The notes beneath the pieces are model-generated. The model saw only the letters and a program-made list of their open reading frames with translations, did not search any database and was not told the DNA's origin. The position numbers and the translations under genes are program-made. From Synergistaceae bacterium (GTDB taxonomy: Bacteria > Synergistota > Synergistia > Synergistales > Aminobacteriaceae), in NCBI GenBank assembly GCA_017451025.1, contig JAFSSM010000050.1, forward strand, positions 1 through 64,000: a DNA stretch of 64,000 bases, read 5' to 3'. Shown here one piece after another: positions 7,665-17,408 of the stretch. Position 1 is the stretch's first letter; every line of letters starts with the position of its first letter.

Positions 7665-9533
7665 ATGATGAGTGAAGAAAAATTCTATTTCCAGTCTGAA
7701 GCCGCAGAACTTCTCAAAATGATGATTAGTTCTGTGTATTCGAACAAGGATATTTTCCTGAGGGAGTTAATCTCCAACGCGTCGGACGCTTTGGACAAAA
7801 GGCGCATAGAGTGCCTGAAGGATTCGGAGCTTGCGGAAAATGAGAAGCCGGAGATTAAGATTGCCGCTGATTCCGAGAAAAAGACTCTGACGGTCAGCGA
7901 CAACGGAATTGGCATGACGCGCGATGAGCTTATCCAGTATTTGGGCACGATCGCGAAATCCGGCACGAAGGAATTTCTGAAGGCGGCCAAGAATCAGGAC
8001 ACGCAGAATGAGCTTATCGGCCAGTTCGGCGTTGGGTTCTACTCTGTCTTTATGGTTGCGGACAAAGTAGAGGTAATTACGAGGAAGCTGGGCACTCAGG
8101 AGACGTACAGGTTCGAGTCCGAAGGGGACGGATCGTACACGATAAGCGAGTCAGAACAGCGGGATGAATGCGGGACGACGGTAACACTCCATCTCAGGGA
8201 GAACAGCGAGGAAGGCGCGAAGAATTATTCTGACGAGTGGACGATCAGGAGCATCATCGGGAAGTACTCTGACTTCATATCCTGGCCGATAGTTTTCAAG
8301 GACACAACGATAAATTCCCAAAAAGCAATCTGGCAGAGACCGGACAGCGAAATTACGGAAGAGGAGTACAAAGACTTCTACAAGCATCTGACTCACGACT
8401 GGCGGGATCCGCTGACACACATAAAGATAAACGCCGAAGGGTCCACGAACTTCAAGGGATTGTTATTCATTCCGAGCGAAGCACCGTTCGACCTGTTCAT
8501 GAACCCTGAATCCGGAGGAATAAGCCTCTACATCAACAGGGTGTTCATCATGAACGACTGCAAGGATCTGATAGCGGGCTATATGCGTTTCGTCAGGGGA
8601 GTGATTGACTCTGAGGATTTGCCTCTGAACATTTCGCGCGAGATACTGCAGGATGAGCCGATAATCAGGGTTATTCGCAGGAGTACCCAGAGAAAGATTT
8701 TCGCCGAATTGAAGAAGCTGCTGGCAAATGACCGCGAAAAGTACATCAAGTTCTGGCTTGCGTTTGGGCGTGTGTTTAAGGAAGGCATAATGCAGGACAG
8801 CGAACACGCGAAGAATATTCTTGAGCTTGCGCTTTTCAGGACGACGAATAATGACGAGTGGACGACGCTGGCAGAATACGAATCCAGAATGAAGGACGGG
8901 CAGGAAGGGATATATTGCCTTGCCGGGCGGGATAACCTGTCTTCGCTGAGGGCATCGCCTAAGCTCGAACAGTTCACGGCGAAAGGCTATGAAGTTCTCC
9001 TGCTGACTGACCCTGTAGACGAGGTGATACTTGCCGAGTCGAGTTTTGTACTGCCTGAGGACATGAAGAAGCTGGTGAACATTGCGAGCGATTCGGTCAG
9101 TGCGTACACAGAGGACGAGAAGAAGGCAAATGACGAGAAGCTCAAGGAGTCTGAGAGTGAGTTTGAGCCGCTGAAGGCTAAGGCACTGGAGATTTTCGGG
9201 GACAAACTGGAGGCGGTGAAGCCTTCGCTGAACCTGACGAGTTCTCCTGCATGTCTGAGGGATTCTGCGGGCGGAATATCGCTCAGAATGGAGAATATGC
9301 TTCGTGCGGCAGGACAGAATCCACCTCCGCAGAAGAGAGTGCTTGAGCTGAATATCTCGCACCCTGTCGTGAAAAAACTGTTGAAGATGGCGAAGGAGAA
9401 TGACGCAAAGACGGAGGAAGTTCTGCGAGTGCCGTATGACCAGTCGTTGATACTTGAGGGAGCAGTTCCTGATGATGCCGCAGGTTTCGTGAAGCGCATT
9501 GATGATTTGATGACGCTTGCTCTGGGTGAATAA
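7665..9533 (+). CDS. htpG: Molecular chaperone HtpG (bacterial Hsp90)
   Basis: A 622-residue cytosolic ATP-dependent chaperone of normal length. The N-terminal ATPase shows FLRELISNASDALDK (residues 27-41), DNGIGMT and GQFGVGFYSVFMV; the middle domain shows LPLNISREILQ with its catalytic Arg; and the C-terminal dimerisation part is intact. Two in-frame ATGs (7665 and 7668) are possible, and neither has a clear ribosome site. The Glu/Pro-rich gene starts 3 nt after its stop. Confidence 0.97.
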   Translation: MMSEEKFYFQSEAAELLKMMISSVYSNKDIFLRELISNASDALDKRRIECLKDSELAENEKPEIKIAADSEKKTLTVSDNGIGMTRDELIQYLGTIAKSGTKEFLKAAKNQDTQNELIGQFGVGFYSVFMVADKVEVITRKLGTQETYRFESEGDGSYTISESEQRDECGTTVTLHLRENSEEGAKNYSDEWTIRSIIGKYSDFISWPIVFKDTTINSQKAIWQRPDSEITEEEYKDFYKHLTHDWRDPLTHIKINAEGSTNFKGLLFIPSEAPFDLFMNPESGGISLYINRVFIMNDCKDLIAGYMRFVRGVIDSEDLPLNISREILQDEPIIRVIRRSTQRKIFAELKKLLANDREKYIKFWLAFGRVFKEGIMQDSEHAKNILELALFRTTNNDEWTTLAEYESRMKDGQEGIYCLAGRDNLSSLRASPKLEQFTAKGYEVLLLTDPVDEVILAESSFVLPEDMKKLVNIASDSVSAYTEDEKKANDEKLKESESEFEPLKAKALEIFGDKLEAVKPSLNLTSSPACLRDSAGGISLRMENMLRAAGQNPPPQKRVLELNISHPVVKKLLKMAKENDAKTEEVLRVPYDQSLILEGAVPDDAAGFVKRIDDLMTLALGE

Positions 9534-9536
9534 GAG

Positions 9537-10856
9537 ATGCCGTTTTTACGAGCCGCGCTAATTCCGAAGAAAGTCAGTTCTGAAGTTCAGGAAGATGCAT
9601 TCAGGACTCTTTTGCCTGTTCCGGAAGAGCCTGAAGAGGAGATTTTGTTTGCGCCGGAGCCGGAAATTGAGATTGACTTTGAGCCTCTGCCAGAGGTGGA
9701 GCTTGATGTGGAAATTCAGCCTGAACCTGAAATAGACACGGCAACTGATGTCCCCACAGAACCGGAACCTGAAATTGAGTCTAAGTCCGGCCAAGAACAG
9801 GATACGGCTCCACAAGTTGAAGAGGCACATGAACAGGAGCAACAGTCTGAAGCTGAACCAGAACCCGAAATTCAGCCCGAAAGCGTACCTGATACAGAAC
9901 TTGAGACTGCTAATGCTGAAACGGAGCCGGAGCAATTCCAGGAACAGGAGACATCTTCTACAGCAAAGCCGGAAGATGAGGCAGAGACAGTAACCGAAAT
10001 CTTGCTTGAGCCCGATAGCACACCTGCCGGTGCTGACGCGGAGCCGGAGCAGATTCCGGAAACCGAAGCTCAGTCAGAACAGTATGTAGAACTTGAACAT
10101 GAATCCGAAGGGAGCTGTGAGTCCGCAGATGATATTGAAGTTTCACAACCTGCTGATGAGATTAATGCACCTGAGGACATTTCGGGTGATGATGTACCTC
10201 AAGATAATATTGACATACCTGACGTTCAGGAGGTACAGGAAGAACCACAGCCAAGCTCAGAGCAGGAACAGCCCGAAGAAGACGGACAGGCTGACGGCCC
10301 TGAAATGCTCCCTGAAGAAACACCTGAAGAGGAGTTAGGCCAAGAAGCACCGGACTCTCTTGCGGCAAACACAGCAGAAGAAGCAAAACCGGAAGATGAC
10401 GACACCGGCACGCATATTGTGAGCGGCGGAGACTACAGCGGAAATGAGCTGAAATACGATTTTACGTCCGGAAAACGCTACGTCGATGAAGTCTCTACAA
10501 AAACTGACTTCGACAAAATGCTCGACGAACTCGCAAACATAAGCAGTGATTTGCTCGCTCATGAAGTCGAAAAATTCGCCGTAAAGTTCACCGGAAAATT
10601 TCAGGGAGACTTCGACAAGGCAGAAGCTGATGCTAAGAAATTCGAGGCATTCTTGGGCGGATACATCTCAAATGCCGCAATTATTCTCTACGATAACGGC
10701 TACAGAGACTCGGCACTCAAGAAATTAGACCAGGCCAGAAGCATCATTGAGGCCAAAAAGAGGCTCGAAGAAGAAGCCGAAGCCACTCGTACCCGCGTCG
10801 AAGAAAATAATGATGCAGTAGACTTGTCGGATATTCTGGGCCTTATCGGAGACTGA
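9537..10856 (+). CDS. Acidic Glu/Pro-rich protein with a conserved-looking helical C-terminus
   Basis: 439 residues. Residues 20-290 are almost entirely Glu, Pro, Gln, Asp and Ala, with repeated EPEPEIE-like units, and must be disordered and strongly negative. The last 140 residues have normal composition: a globular, mostly helical domain (YVDEVSTKTDFDKMLDELA onward) and a coiled coil rich in Lys/Glu/Arg. No signal peptide or membrane segment is seen, so it should be cytoplasmic. It starts 3 nt after htpG and likely shares its transcript, which ends at a good terminator. I recognise no family. Confidence 0.75.
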   Translation: MPFLRAALIPKKVSSEVQEDAFRTLLPVPEEPEEEILFAPEPEIEIDFEPLPEVELDVEIQPEPEIDTATDVPTEPEPEIESKSGQEQDTAPQVEEAHEQEQQSEAEPEPEIQPESVPDTELETANAETEPEQFQEQETSSTAKPEDEAETVTEILLEPDSTPAGADAEPEQIPETEAQSEQYVELEHESEGSCESADDIEVSQPADEINAPEDISGDDVPQDNIDIPDVQEVQEEPQPSSEQEQPEEDGQADGPEMLPEETPEEELGQEAPDSLAANTAEEAKPEDDDTGTHIVSGGDYSGNELKYDFTSGKRYVDEVSTKTDFDKMLDELANISSDLLAHEVEKFAVKFTGKFQGDFDKAEADAKKFEAFLGGYISNAAIILYDNGYRDSALKKLDQARSIIEAKKRLEEEAEATRTRVEENNDAVDLSDILGLIGD

Positions 10857-10878
10857 GGCATGACTACAACTTCATGAT

Positions 10879-10911
10879 AGCTTCCAGATTTCGCTGGAGG
10901 CTGTTTTTTTT
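10879..10911 (+). terminator. Intrinsic terminator of htpG and the Glu/Pro-rich gene
   Basis: AGCTTCCAG pairs with CTGGAGGCT (one G-U) across the loop ATTTCG, followed by eight T residues. Confidence 0.9.
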
Positions 10912-10989
10912 GCTGGCTAACCTGATATAATTTCCCTATCACTTTTCCCAAACAAAACAATCTTTCTAAAGGGAGGCATTAGTCTCATC

Positions 10990-12324
10990 ATGACAGCTAT
11001 TCCTACCATTAAGCGCATGGATGTTTACCCGGTTGCAGGACATGACTGCATGGAGCTGAACTTGTCGGGAGCACATGCACCGTTCTTCACCAGGAACATC
11101 GTCATTCTGGAAGACAGTGCGGGCAATCTCGGCTGCGGTGAAGTTCCGGGCGGCCAGAAAATCACTAAGGCCCTCGAGGACATTAAGCACCTCGTTGTCG
11201 GCACACGCATAGCAGACTACAAGAACACCCTTAACCAGATCCGCAAGTGGCTCGACGAAAACATCAAGGACGACGTACGCGGACTCCAGACGTTTGACCT
11301 GAGAACCGGCGTTCACGTAGTTACTGCGGTTGAAGCACCACTGCTCGACCTCATGGGAAAATTCCTCGATGTTCCTGCGGCGGCACTCATGGGCGACGGC
11401 GTCCAGAGGGAGCGCGTAAGATTCTTGAGCTACCTGTTCTTCATCGGCGACAGGAAGAAGACAGACCTTCCCTACGAGGAAGAGCCGGATTCTCCTTGCG
11501 ACTGGTACAGGCTCCGCCACGAAGAAGCACTCACACCCGAAAAGATAGTTGCTCTCGCGAAGGCCACTCACGAAAAATACGGCTTCGAGGACTTCAAGCT
11601 CAAGGGAGGCGTTCTTGCTCCGCGCGAAGAACTTAAAGCTGTTCAGGCCATCAAAAAAGCATTCCCGAATGCACGCGTTGACCTTGACCCCAATGGATGC
11701 TGGAGCCTAAAGGAAGCTCTCGAGATTGCTCCGGAACTGAAGGAGTGTCTGGCTTACTGCGAAGACCCCGTAGGAGCAGAGGGCGGGTTCAGCGGACGCG
11801 AAGTCATGTCCGAGTTCCGCAAGGCCGCAATGATGCCCACAGCCACCAACATGATAAATACCGACTGGCGGCAGATGTGCCACGCTTTGACGCTTCAGGC
11901 AGTGGATATTCCGCTCGCTGACCCCCACTTCTGGACGATGAACGGCTCAGTCAGAGTCGGACAGCTATGCGCGGATTTCGGACTCATGTGGGGGTGCCAC
12001 AGCAACAACCACTTCGATATTTCGCTCGCTATGGTCGTGCAGTGCGCGGCGGCAATTCCGGGCAAGATGAACGGCATCGATACTCACTGGATCTGGCAGG
12101 AAGGACGCGAGAGACTCACCGTTGAACCTCAGCAGATAGTCGGCGGATGCATTGACCTGCCCAAGAAACCGGGACTCGGCGTTGAGGTCGACATGGAGCA
12201 GATCAAGAAGGCCAATGCTCTCTACTTTGAGCACGGACTCGGTGCACGCGACGACGCTGTCGGAATGCAGTACCTTATTCCGGGCTGGAAGTTCGACAAC
12301 AAAAAGCCCTGCCTCGTAAGATAG
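10990..12324 (+). CDS. gudD: Glucarate dehydratase
   Basis: A 444-residue enolase-superfamily enzyme that dehydrates D-glucarate (and often L-idarate) to 5-keto-4-deoxyglucarate. Visible active-site parts are FKLKGG (catalytic Lys pair region, near residue 208), DLDPNGCW (Mg ligand), YCEDPVG and the HSNNHFDIS segment with the catalytic His near 340. Length and N-terminus match the family. It stands alone between two hairpins. The next-step aldolase is not in the window, but garR is at 47602. GGGAGG lies about 14 nt before the ATG. Confidence 0.95.
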   Translation: MTAIPTIKRMDVYPVAGHDCMELNLSGAHAPFFTRNIVILEDSAGNLGCGEVPGGQKITKALEDIKHLVVGTRIADYKNTLNQIRKWLDENIKDDVRGLQTFDLRTGVHVVTAVEAPLLDLMGKFLDVPAAALMGDGVQRERVRFLSYLFFIGDRKKTDLPYEEEPDSPCDWYRLRHEEALTPEKIVALAKATHEKYGFEDFKLKGGVLAPREELKAVQAIKKAFPNARVDLDPNGCWSLKEALEIAPELKECLAYCEDPVGAEGGFSGREVMSEFRKAAMMPTATNMINTDWRQMCHALTLQAVDIPLADPHFWTMNGSVRVGQLCADFGLMWGCHSNNHFDISLAMVVQCAAAIPGKMNGIDTHWIWQEGRERLTVEPQQIVGGCIDLPKKPGLGVEVDMEQIKKANALYFEHGLGARDDAVGMQYLIPGWKFDNKKPCLVR

Positions 12325-12345
12325 CAGAGCATTTCTTCATTTTCC

Positions 12346-12376
12346 TGCAGGAGGACAATCTACAAGCCCTCCTGCA
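12346..12376. terminator. Convergent hairpin between gudD and the exported protein gene
   Basis: TGCAGGAGG (12346-12354) and CCTCCTGCA (12368-12376) form a perfect 9-bp stem. The stop codon of the minus-strand gene lies in the loop. There is no T run on either side, so it may block colliding transcripts or protect 3' ends instead of terminating on its own. Confidence 0.55.
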
Positions 12377-12914
12377 ATCCCTCCAGTGTTGCCCATTCTT
12401 CAACCTGCACGTTACGGAACTCCAGATTCTCCTTGTTGAACGTAATCGTTATCCTCGAAATTGAAGGCAGGTATCCGGCTTCTGTTAGAGGCATGTACAC
12501 GCCGACAAGAACAGGAACGCTCACACCCGCTACAAGTTCACTCCTGAACGCGTGCTCGTCGTTGATTTTCGGGACTGCGTGATACCTGTACCTCTTGGCC
12601 GTGCTGTCGAATAGTTCCGACTGCACAACTGTCAGAGGCATATCCGCCTGAGGTTTTGCCCTGAACGCAAAGTATACCCAGTCATTCGGGAATCCCTTGT
12701 CGTCCTCTGCACGAAATGCTCCCTTGAAGCTGATGTGCATTTTCCCCTTCGAGATGTCCTTCTCAACAGGATTATCGTAAGAAGGGAGCGCAGGGTCTGA
12801 AGGAATGTTGCGGCCTGTGTACTCGGGCTGTCTGGCCTTGCGAGCCGCCGCAAATACATCACCTGCAGCAGCAAGCACTATCACAAGAATTAACGCTAAA
12901 ACTTTTCTGTTCAT
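12360..12914 (-). CDS. Exported protein of unknown function
   Basis: 184 residues with a clear signal peptide (residues 1-22, LILVIVLAAAGDVFAAA). The mature part is beta-rich, with alternating hydrophobic strands such as KGKMHISFKGAF and ISRITITFN, so a small periplasmic beta-sandwich is likely. No cysteine follows the signal, so it is not a lipoprotein. It faces gudD convergently and is divergent from uvrB. I recognise no family. Confidence 0.75.
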   Translation of the reverse strand: MNRKVLALILVIVLAAAGDVFAAARKARQPEYTGRNIPSDPALPSYDNPVEKDISKGKMHISFKGAFRAEDDKGFPNDWVYFAFRAKPQADMPLTVVQSELFDSTAKRYRYHAVPKINDEHAFRSELVAGVSVPVLVGVYMPLTEAGYLPSISRITITFNKENLEFRNVQVEEWATLEGLQEGL

Positions 12915-12978
12915 GATTTATCATTCTCCTAATGTTAATATAGCCAGAATATTTTACCCGACGAAAGGATTCACAGCC

Positions 12979-14961
12979 ATGAATGCCCCGAAAAATCTTG
13001 TGCTCTATTCCAGCTGGCCGCCGTCAGGAGATCAGCCGCAGGCTATAGATGCACTCACCCAGAGCCTCAGGGCCGGAAACAGATTCCAAACTTTAATGGG
13101 AGTTACAGGAAGCGGAAAGACATTTACTATTGCCAACGTCATAGCCGCCATAAACCGCCCTACACTAGTTCTTGCGCACAACAAGACACTCGCCGCACAG
13201 CTTTACAGCGAGTTCAAAGCATTTTTTCCGGATAACGCCGTAAAGTACTTCGTGAGCTACTACGACTATTACCAGCCGGAAGCATATATCCCTCAGAGCG
13301 ATACGTACATCGAGAAGGACGCGTCGGTCAATGACAGAATCGAACGCCTCAGACTCTCAGCAACCAAAGCCTTAATCGAGCGAAGGGACGTTATCGTTGT
13401 CGCGAGTGTCTCGTGCATTTACGGGCTTGGCGAAAAAGTGAACTATGAGGAAGCGATAATTTCGTTCAAGACCCACGACAGGATAGACCAGCACGAATTT
13501 CTGAAGAGGCTTGTAGGGAATTACTACGAACGTTGCGACTACACGCCAGAACCCGGAAAATTCCGGGTAAGGGGCGATACCGTAGAGATATTCCCCGCGT
13601 ACGAGGATAACCAGTGCGTACGCATAACGTTCTTTGACGACGAGATAGAGCGCATAGACATCACAGAACCTCTCAGCGGCCATGTCATAGAGAGTGTCGA
13701 CGAGGCATCGATTTTTCCTGCACAGCATTACGTTACGCAGGAGGATGCAATCAAAAGAGCCGCACCCATAATTCTTGAGGAGATGAAGCGCGTCCATAAT
13801 GATTTTACTGCCAGGGGCAAACACATTGAGGCTCAGCGCATAAAGATGCGGACGCTGTATGACCTCGAGATGCTGCAGGAGGCGGGCTACTGTTCAGGAA
13901 TCGAGAACTATTCCGTCTACCTTGACGGCAGAAAACACGGTGAACCGCCCGGGACTTTTCTGGACTTCTTCCCTGAAGATTTCTTGCTGGTCGTCGATGA
14001 ATCGCACATCACCCTTCCGCAGGTCAGAGGAATGTTCAACGGGGACAGGGCACGCAAGAAAATTCTGGTCGATAACGGCTTCAGACTGCCTTCATGTCTG
14101 GACAACAGGCCCCTCGAGTGGCAGGAGTTCGAGCGCAAAATCAATCAGGCAGTGTTTGTGTCCGCAACACCAGGCGACTATGAGCTGAAGTCCTCGAGCG
14201 TAATCGCGGAACAGCTTATACGTCCGACGGGGATACCTGACCCGGAAGTCGAAGTAGCTCCGGCAAGGACACAGATTGACGACCTTGTGGACAGGTTAAG
14301 GGCTTTGAGCGTACGTGAAGAGCGTGCACTTGTCCTGACCCTCACCCAAAAATCCTCTGAGGACTTGGCCGATTATCTGTGTGAGCTTCACTTCAAGGTC
14401 AAGTACATACACTCTGAGCTGAATACGTTTGAGCGGGCAGAACTTATCCGTGATTTGCGGGCCGGAAAGATTGACGTGCTTGTGGGGATAAATCTTCTTA
14501 GGGAAGGAATGGATTTGCCGGAAGTTACTCTTGTGGCGATTCTGGACGCGGACAGAGAAGGGTATTTGCGCTCGTACAGGTCGCTCATCCAGATTATGGG
14601 CAGGGCGGCCAGAAATGTGAACAGCAAGGTTATTCTCTATGCGGACACAATGACCGACAGCATCAGGACGGCGGTGAGCGAGACCCGAAGGCGCAGGGAA
14701 AAACAGGTAGCGTTCAACCGGGAGCACGGAATTACACCCAAGAGCATCGTCAAGAATGTAACCGACTTGCTGCCTCCGGAACTTGCTGCGGCGTTTGTTG
14801 AGGAGAAGGGCGGAACCGGCAGGAAGTCCGGAACCTCACGAAAAATGAACGTAACGGAACTTGAGGCGGCAATGTGGAAAGCAGTTGATGAGCTTGACTT
14901 TGAGAGAGCTGCACTGTTAAGGGACGCTATCGCCGAAATGAAGGCGAAGAATGCACTATAA
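12979..14961 (+). CDS. uvrB: Excinuclease ABC subunit B
   Basis: 660 residues from the ATG at 12979, preceded by GAAAGGA; the frame is open further upstream into the divergent gene, but UvrB starts here. It is the damage-verifying helicase of nucleotide excision repair. It shows Walker [15 protein letters not shown] (37-50), the [13 protein letters not shown] beta-hairpin that inserts between strands, DESH, helicase motif [11 protein letters not shown], and the C-terminal UVR motif that binds UvrC. uvrA and uvrC are not in the window. Confidence 0.97.
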   Translation: MNAPKNLVLYSSWPPSGDQPQAIDALTQSLRAGNRFQTLMGVTGSGKTFTIANVIAAINRPTLVLAHNKTLAAQLYSEFKAFFPDNAVKYFVSYYDYYQPEAYIPQSDTYIEKDASVNDRIERLRLSATKALIERRDVIVVASVSCIYGLGEKVNYEEAIISFKTHDRIDQHEFLKRLVGNYYERCDYTPEPGKFRVRGDTVEIFPAYEDNQCVRITFFDDEIERIDITEPLSGHVIESVDEASIFPAQHYVTQEDAIKRAAPIILEEMKRVHNDFTARGKHIEAQRIKMRTLYDLEMLQEAGYCSGIENYSVYLDGRKHGEPPGTFLDFFPEDFLLVVDESHITLPQVRGMFNGDRARKKILVDNGFRLPSCLDNRPLEWQEFERKINQAVFVSATPGDYELKSSSVIAEQLIRPTGIPDPEVEVAPARTQIDDLVDRLRALSVREERALVLTLTQKSSEDLADYLCELHFKVKYIHSELNTFERAELIRDLRAGKIDVLVGINLLREGMDLPEVTLVAILDADREGYLRSYRSLIQIMGRAARNVNSKVILYADTMTDSIRTAVSETRRRREKQVAFNREHGITPKSIVKNVTDLLPPELAAAFVEEKGGTGRKSGTSRKMNVTELEAAMWKAVDELDFERAALLRDAIAEMKAKNAL

Positions 14962-14991
14962 TTTTCACACACATAAAGGGGGAATAACTCA

Positions 14992-15546
14992 ATGTTAGCG
15001 AAGCTGTACCTGCAGTTCCTCAAATTTGGGAGTTTTACCTTCGGCGGAGGGTGGAGCATAGTTGCGCAGATGAAGGAGCTTTACGTTGACACGGAGCACT
15101 CAATGACCGACGAGGAGCTGCTGGACATAACCAGCATAGGCCGTTCTCTCCCGGGAACGATGATAGGGAATATCGCGATGTTCTACGGGCACAGGATAGC
15201 GGGATTCTGGGGAGGAGTTGCGTGCATGTTCGGAATGATAACTGTGCCGATGATTATCCTGCTGTTAATCACGAGCTTCTACACTGCCTTCCAGAATAAT
15301 TTGTGGGTAGCCTCAGCGATGAGGGGAGTACGTGCCGCAGTAGCTCCCGTAATTCTCAGCGCATTGATGGGAATGGTGAAGAGTGCCTTCAAGCTCCCGC
15401 CGTGTATAGCTGTGGGAATAGCCATGTTTGCCCTGTACTATTTTCTGAGGGTGAGTCCCATAATGCTTGTGGTGATTGGTGCGGTGCTCGGGCTGATTAT
15501 CTGTGAGTACTACGAGAGGAGGCCGGCGAAAGATGCTGCTGCTTGA
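14992..15546 (+). CDS. Chromate transporter-type protein, first half
   Basis: 184 residues with the CHR-domain start FLKFGSFTFGGGWSIVAQM and about five membrane segments. Members with two fused domains export chromate using the proton gradient. Here the two halves are separate genes, a common arrangement in anaerobes, and they probably form a heterodimer. The real substrate may be another anion. It overlaps the next gene by 14 nt. Confidence 0.88.
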   Translation: MLAKLYLQFLKFGSFTFGGGWSIVAQMKELYVDTEHSMTDEELLDITSIGRSLPGTMIGNIAMFYGHRIAGFWGGVACMFGMITVPMIILLLITSFYTAFQNNLWVASAMRGVRAAVAPVILSALMGMVKSAFKLPPCIAVGIAMFALYYFLRVSPIMLVVIGAVLGLIICEYYERRPAKDAAA

Positions 15547-16078
15547 GCTGTTCTGGAGTTTTGTGAAGATAGGCTTTACGAGTTTCGGGGGGCTGTCGAT
15601 GATTCCGTTAATCTCCAGCGAAATGATCTCTCACGGCTGGATGAACGCTCACGAGGTCTCCGACATTGTGGCGATTGCGGAAATGACACCGGGGCCTCTC
15701 GGACTGAACTGCGCGACATTTGCGGGGATGCGGGCGGCGGGAATTTTTGGAGCGTTTATCGCGAATATGGGGGCACTTGCGCCGACGTTTACGCTGTGTG
15801 CGGTTGCGGCGGTGTTCTTCGACCACTTCAGGGACAATAAGCGGCTCGGCCAAGTGATGACGGGGGTACGTCCTGCATGTGTGGGGATGGTCGCGGGAGT
15901 AGTGATTGACTTGGCGGCGGCGAATTATATTGACGCTGGAGGAGGGGTGAATGTTCCTTCGGCGGTGCTTGGGGTTGTGGACTTGGTGCTTCTGCTGAGG
16001 TTCAAGGTATCGATTCCGAAGGTGCTGTTGTTGAGCGCGGTAGTGGGAATAATATTATTCGGAGTGATGGGGCTGTAA
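15533..16078 (+). CDS. Chromate transporter-type protein, second half
   Basis: 181 residues from the ATG at 15533, which has GAGAGGAGG 10 nt upstream; a GTG-type start at 15503 lacks such a site. Its N-terminus WSFVKIGFTSFGGLSMIPL repeats the CHR-domain motif of the preceding gene, and MTPGPLGLNCATFAG is the second conserved site. About five membrane segments. The overlap implies translational coupling with the first half. Confidence 0.88.
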   Translation: MLLLELFWSFVKIGFTSFGGLSMIPLISSEMISHGWMNAHEVSDIVAIAEMTPGPLGLNCATFAGMRAAGIFGAFIANMGALAPTFTLCAVAAVFFDHFRDNKRLGQVMTGVRPACVGMVAGVVIDLAAANYIDAGGGVNVPSAVLGVVDLVLLLRFKVSIPKVLLLSAVVGIILFGVMGL

Positions 16079-16092
16079 ACGCTTCTTGTTTT

Positions 16093-16109
16093 GGGGGCGG
16101 GCGGGCGGG
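16093..16109 (+). other. G-quadruplex-type motif
   Basis: Four G runs (5, 3, 3 and 3 bases) separated by single C residues lie 15 nt after the second chromate transporter gene. This meets the tightest G3N1 definition of a parallel quadruplex, on the coding strand, so it could fold in the mRNA 3' end. Confidence 0.6.
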
Positions 16110-16111
16110 AT

Positions 16112-16144
16112 TGTTAAACGCGCAGGCATGACAAGCGTTTAACA
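16112..16144. promoter_or_regulatory. 10-bp inverted repeat, possible operator or hairpin
   Basis: TGTTAAACGC (16112-16121) and GCGTTTAACA (16135-16144) are perfectly complementary across 13 nt. No T run follows. The spacing of about two helix turns suits a dimeric repressor site upstream of the M20 gene; a 3' hairpin for the transporter mRNA is the alternative. Confidence 0.5.
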
Positions 16145-16238
16145 TCTCGCGGCTTACCCATTTTTCTCATCTTGTGCGTGAGTGTAAATATAAGCAAAGT
16201 GCTATCATTCACTGAAAATTACACGAGGTGATGAAACT

Positions 16239-17345
16239 ATGAACCCTGAAAACTTGAGCAAGATAATATCCTTGCGCCACGAATTACACGAACACCCTGA
16301 ACTTTCCGGCCATGAGACTTGGACAAAACGCCGCCTCATGAATTTTATCGAGGCTAATACCCGTCTTGCAGTTGTAGATTGCGGAAAATGGTTCTACGCT
16401 TCACGCTACGTAGAGGGCACAACCGCAATAGCTTTCCGCGCAGACATGGATGCTCTCCCAATCGACGAGGGACTCGACATTCCGTACGCCTCACGCGTTC
16501 ACGGAGTCTCCCACAAGTGCGGCCACGACGGACACTGTGCCGCTCTCTGCGGACTGGCACTCGAACTTGACGCTATGGACGTTCAGCGTTCCGTCTACCT
16601 CATCTTCCAGCACGCAGAGGAGACCGGGCAGGGTGCACAGGAATGCTCATCCTTTCTGCGTGAGCGCAACATCAGCGAGATTTACGCCTTCCACAACTGG
16701 AGCGGATTCCCTGAGGGCAGCATAGTTATTCGTCAGGGATTGTGTCAGTGTGCTTCGCAGGGCCTCACCGTGAAATTCACAGGCCAGGCATCTCACGCAA
16801 GCGAACCCGAAAAAGGACGCAATCCTTCATTTGCTGTCGGAAGGTTCATCATGGGCATAAAGGAACTCTACGAGAAATACGAGGGCAGAAAGATTCTGTG
16901 CACTGTCGTCAATGTCAGGGTAGGCAGCAAGAATTTCGGAATTTCACCGGGCGACGGCGAAGTATCGCTAACTCTCAGGGCGGAACGCGAACAGGACATG
17001 AGGACTTTCGGGCAGGACGTGCAGGCACTCTCGGAGAATATAGCAGGACAGCACAGCGTTGGCGTTAGCTTCGAGACTCAGGACTATTTTCCTGAGACGG
17101 TGAGCACTCCTGAATGCGTGATGAAGGTCAAGAACGCGGCAGAATCACTTGGCCTGAACGTAATAGATATGCCCGAAGCCATACGTGCCTCCGAAGATTT
17201 CGGCTGGTACATGAAGCAGATTCCCGGCGCAATCTTCTACATCGGCAACGGCGAAAACTATCCGGCTATCCACACAACGGAATACGACTTCAACGACAGG
17301 ATACTTCGTAAAGCTGCAGATATATTCGTGAAACTCTTGAAGTAA
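16239..17345 (+). CDS. M20-family metallo-amidohydrolase
   Basis: A 368-residue cytoplasmic hydrolase of the M20D group (N-acyl amino acid, indole-3-acetyl or aminobenzoyl amide hydrolases). Metal and catalytic sites are seen in order: ADMDALPIDE (70-79), KCGHDGHCA (about 93-101), HAEETGQGAQE (about 126-136) and the late His in IHTTEYDFND. The dimerisation domain spans about 170-280. AGGTGATG precedes the start. Likely role: release of amino acids from acylated substrates; the specific substrate is unknown. Confidence 0.9.
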   Translation: MNPENLSKIISLRHELHEHPELSGHETWTKRRLMNFIEANTRLAVVDCGKWFYASRYVEGTTAIAFRADMDALPIDEGLDIPYASRVHGVSHKCGHDGHCAALCGLALELDAMDVQRSVYLIFQHAEETGQGAQECSSFLRERNISEIYAFHNWSGFPEGSIVIRQGLCQCASQGLTVKFTGQASHASEPEKGRNPSFAVGRFIMGIKELYEKYEGRKILCTVVNVRVGSKNFGISPGDGEVSLTLRAEREQDMRTFGQDVQALSENIAGQHSVGVSFETQDYFPETVSTPECVMKVKNAAESLGLNVIDMPEAIRASEDFGWYMKQIPGAIFYIGNGENYPAIHTTEYDFNDRILRKAADIFVKLLK

Positions 17346-17408
17346 TGCTCGTTTCTTCATGTATAATACTGCGAAATCCCAAACTCAAAATCAAAGGAGG
17401 AGCTGAAC

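Noticed and set aside
8463-9362. 299-codon minus-strand ORF
   Set aside because: Lies wholly antisense to htpG, which is certain; basic shadow protein.
15303-15853. Frameshifted single chromate transporter
   Set aside because: Each half has its own start, ribosome site and CHR-domain N-terminus; the two-gene form is a known normal arrangement.
16354-17068. Several plus- and minus-strand ORFs of 63-108 codons
   Set aside because: Shadows of the M20 amidohydrolase, whose metal-binding motifs are complete.
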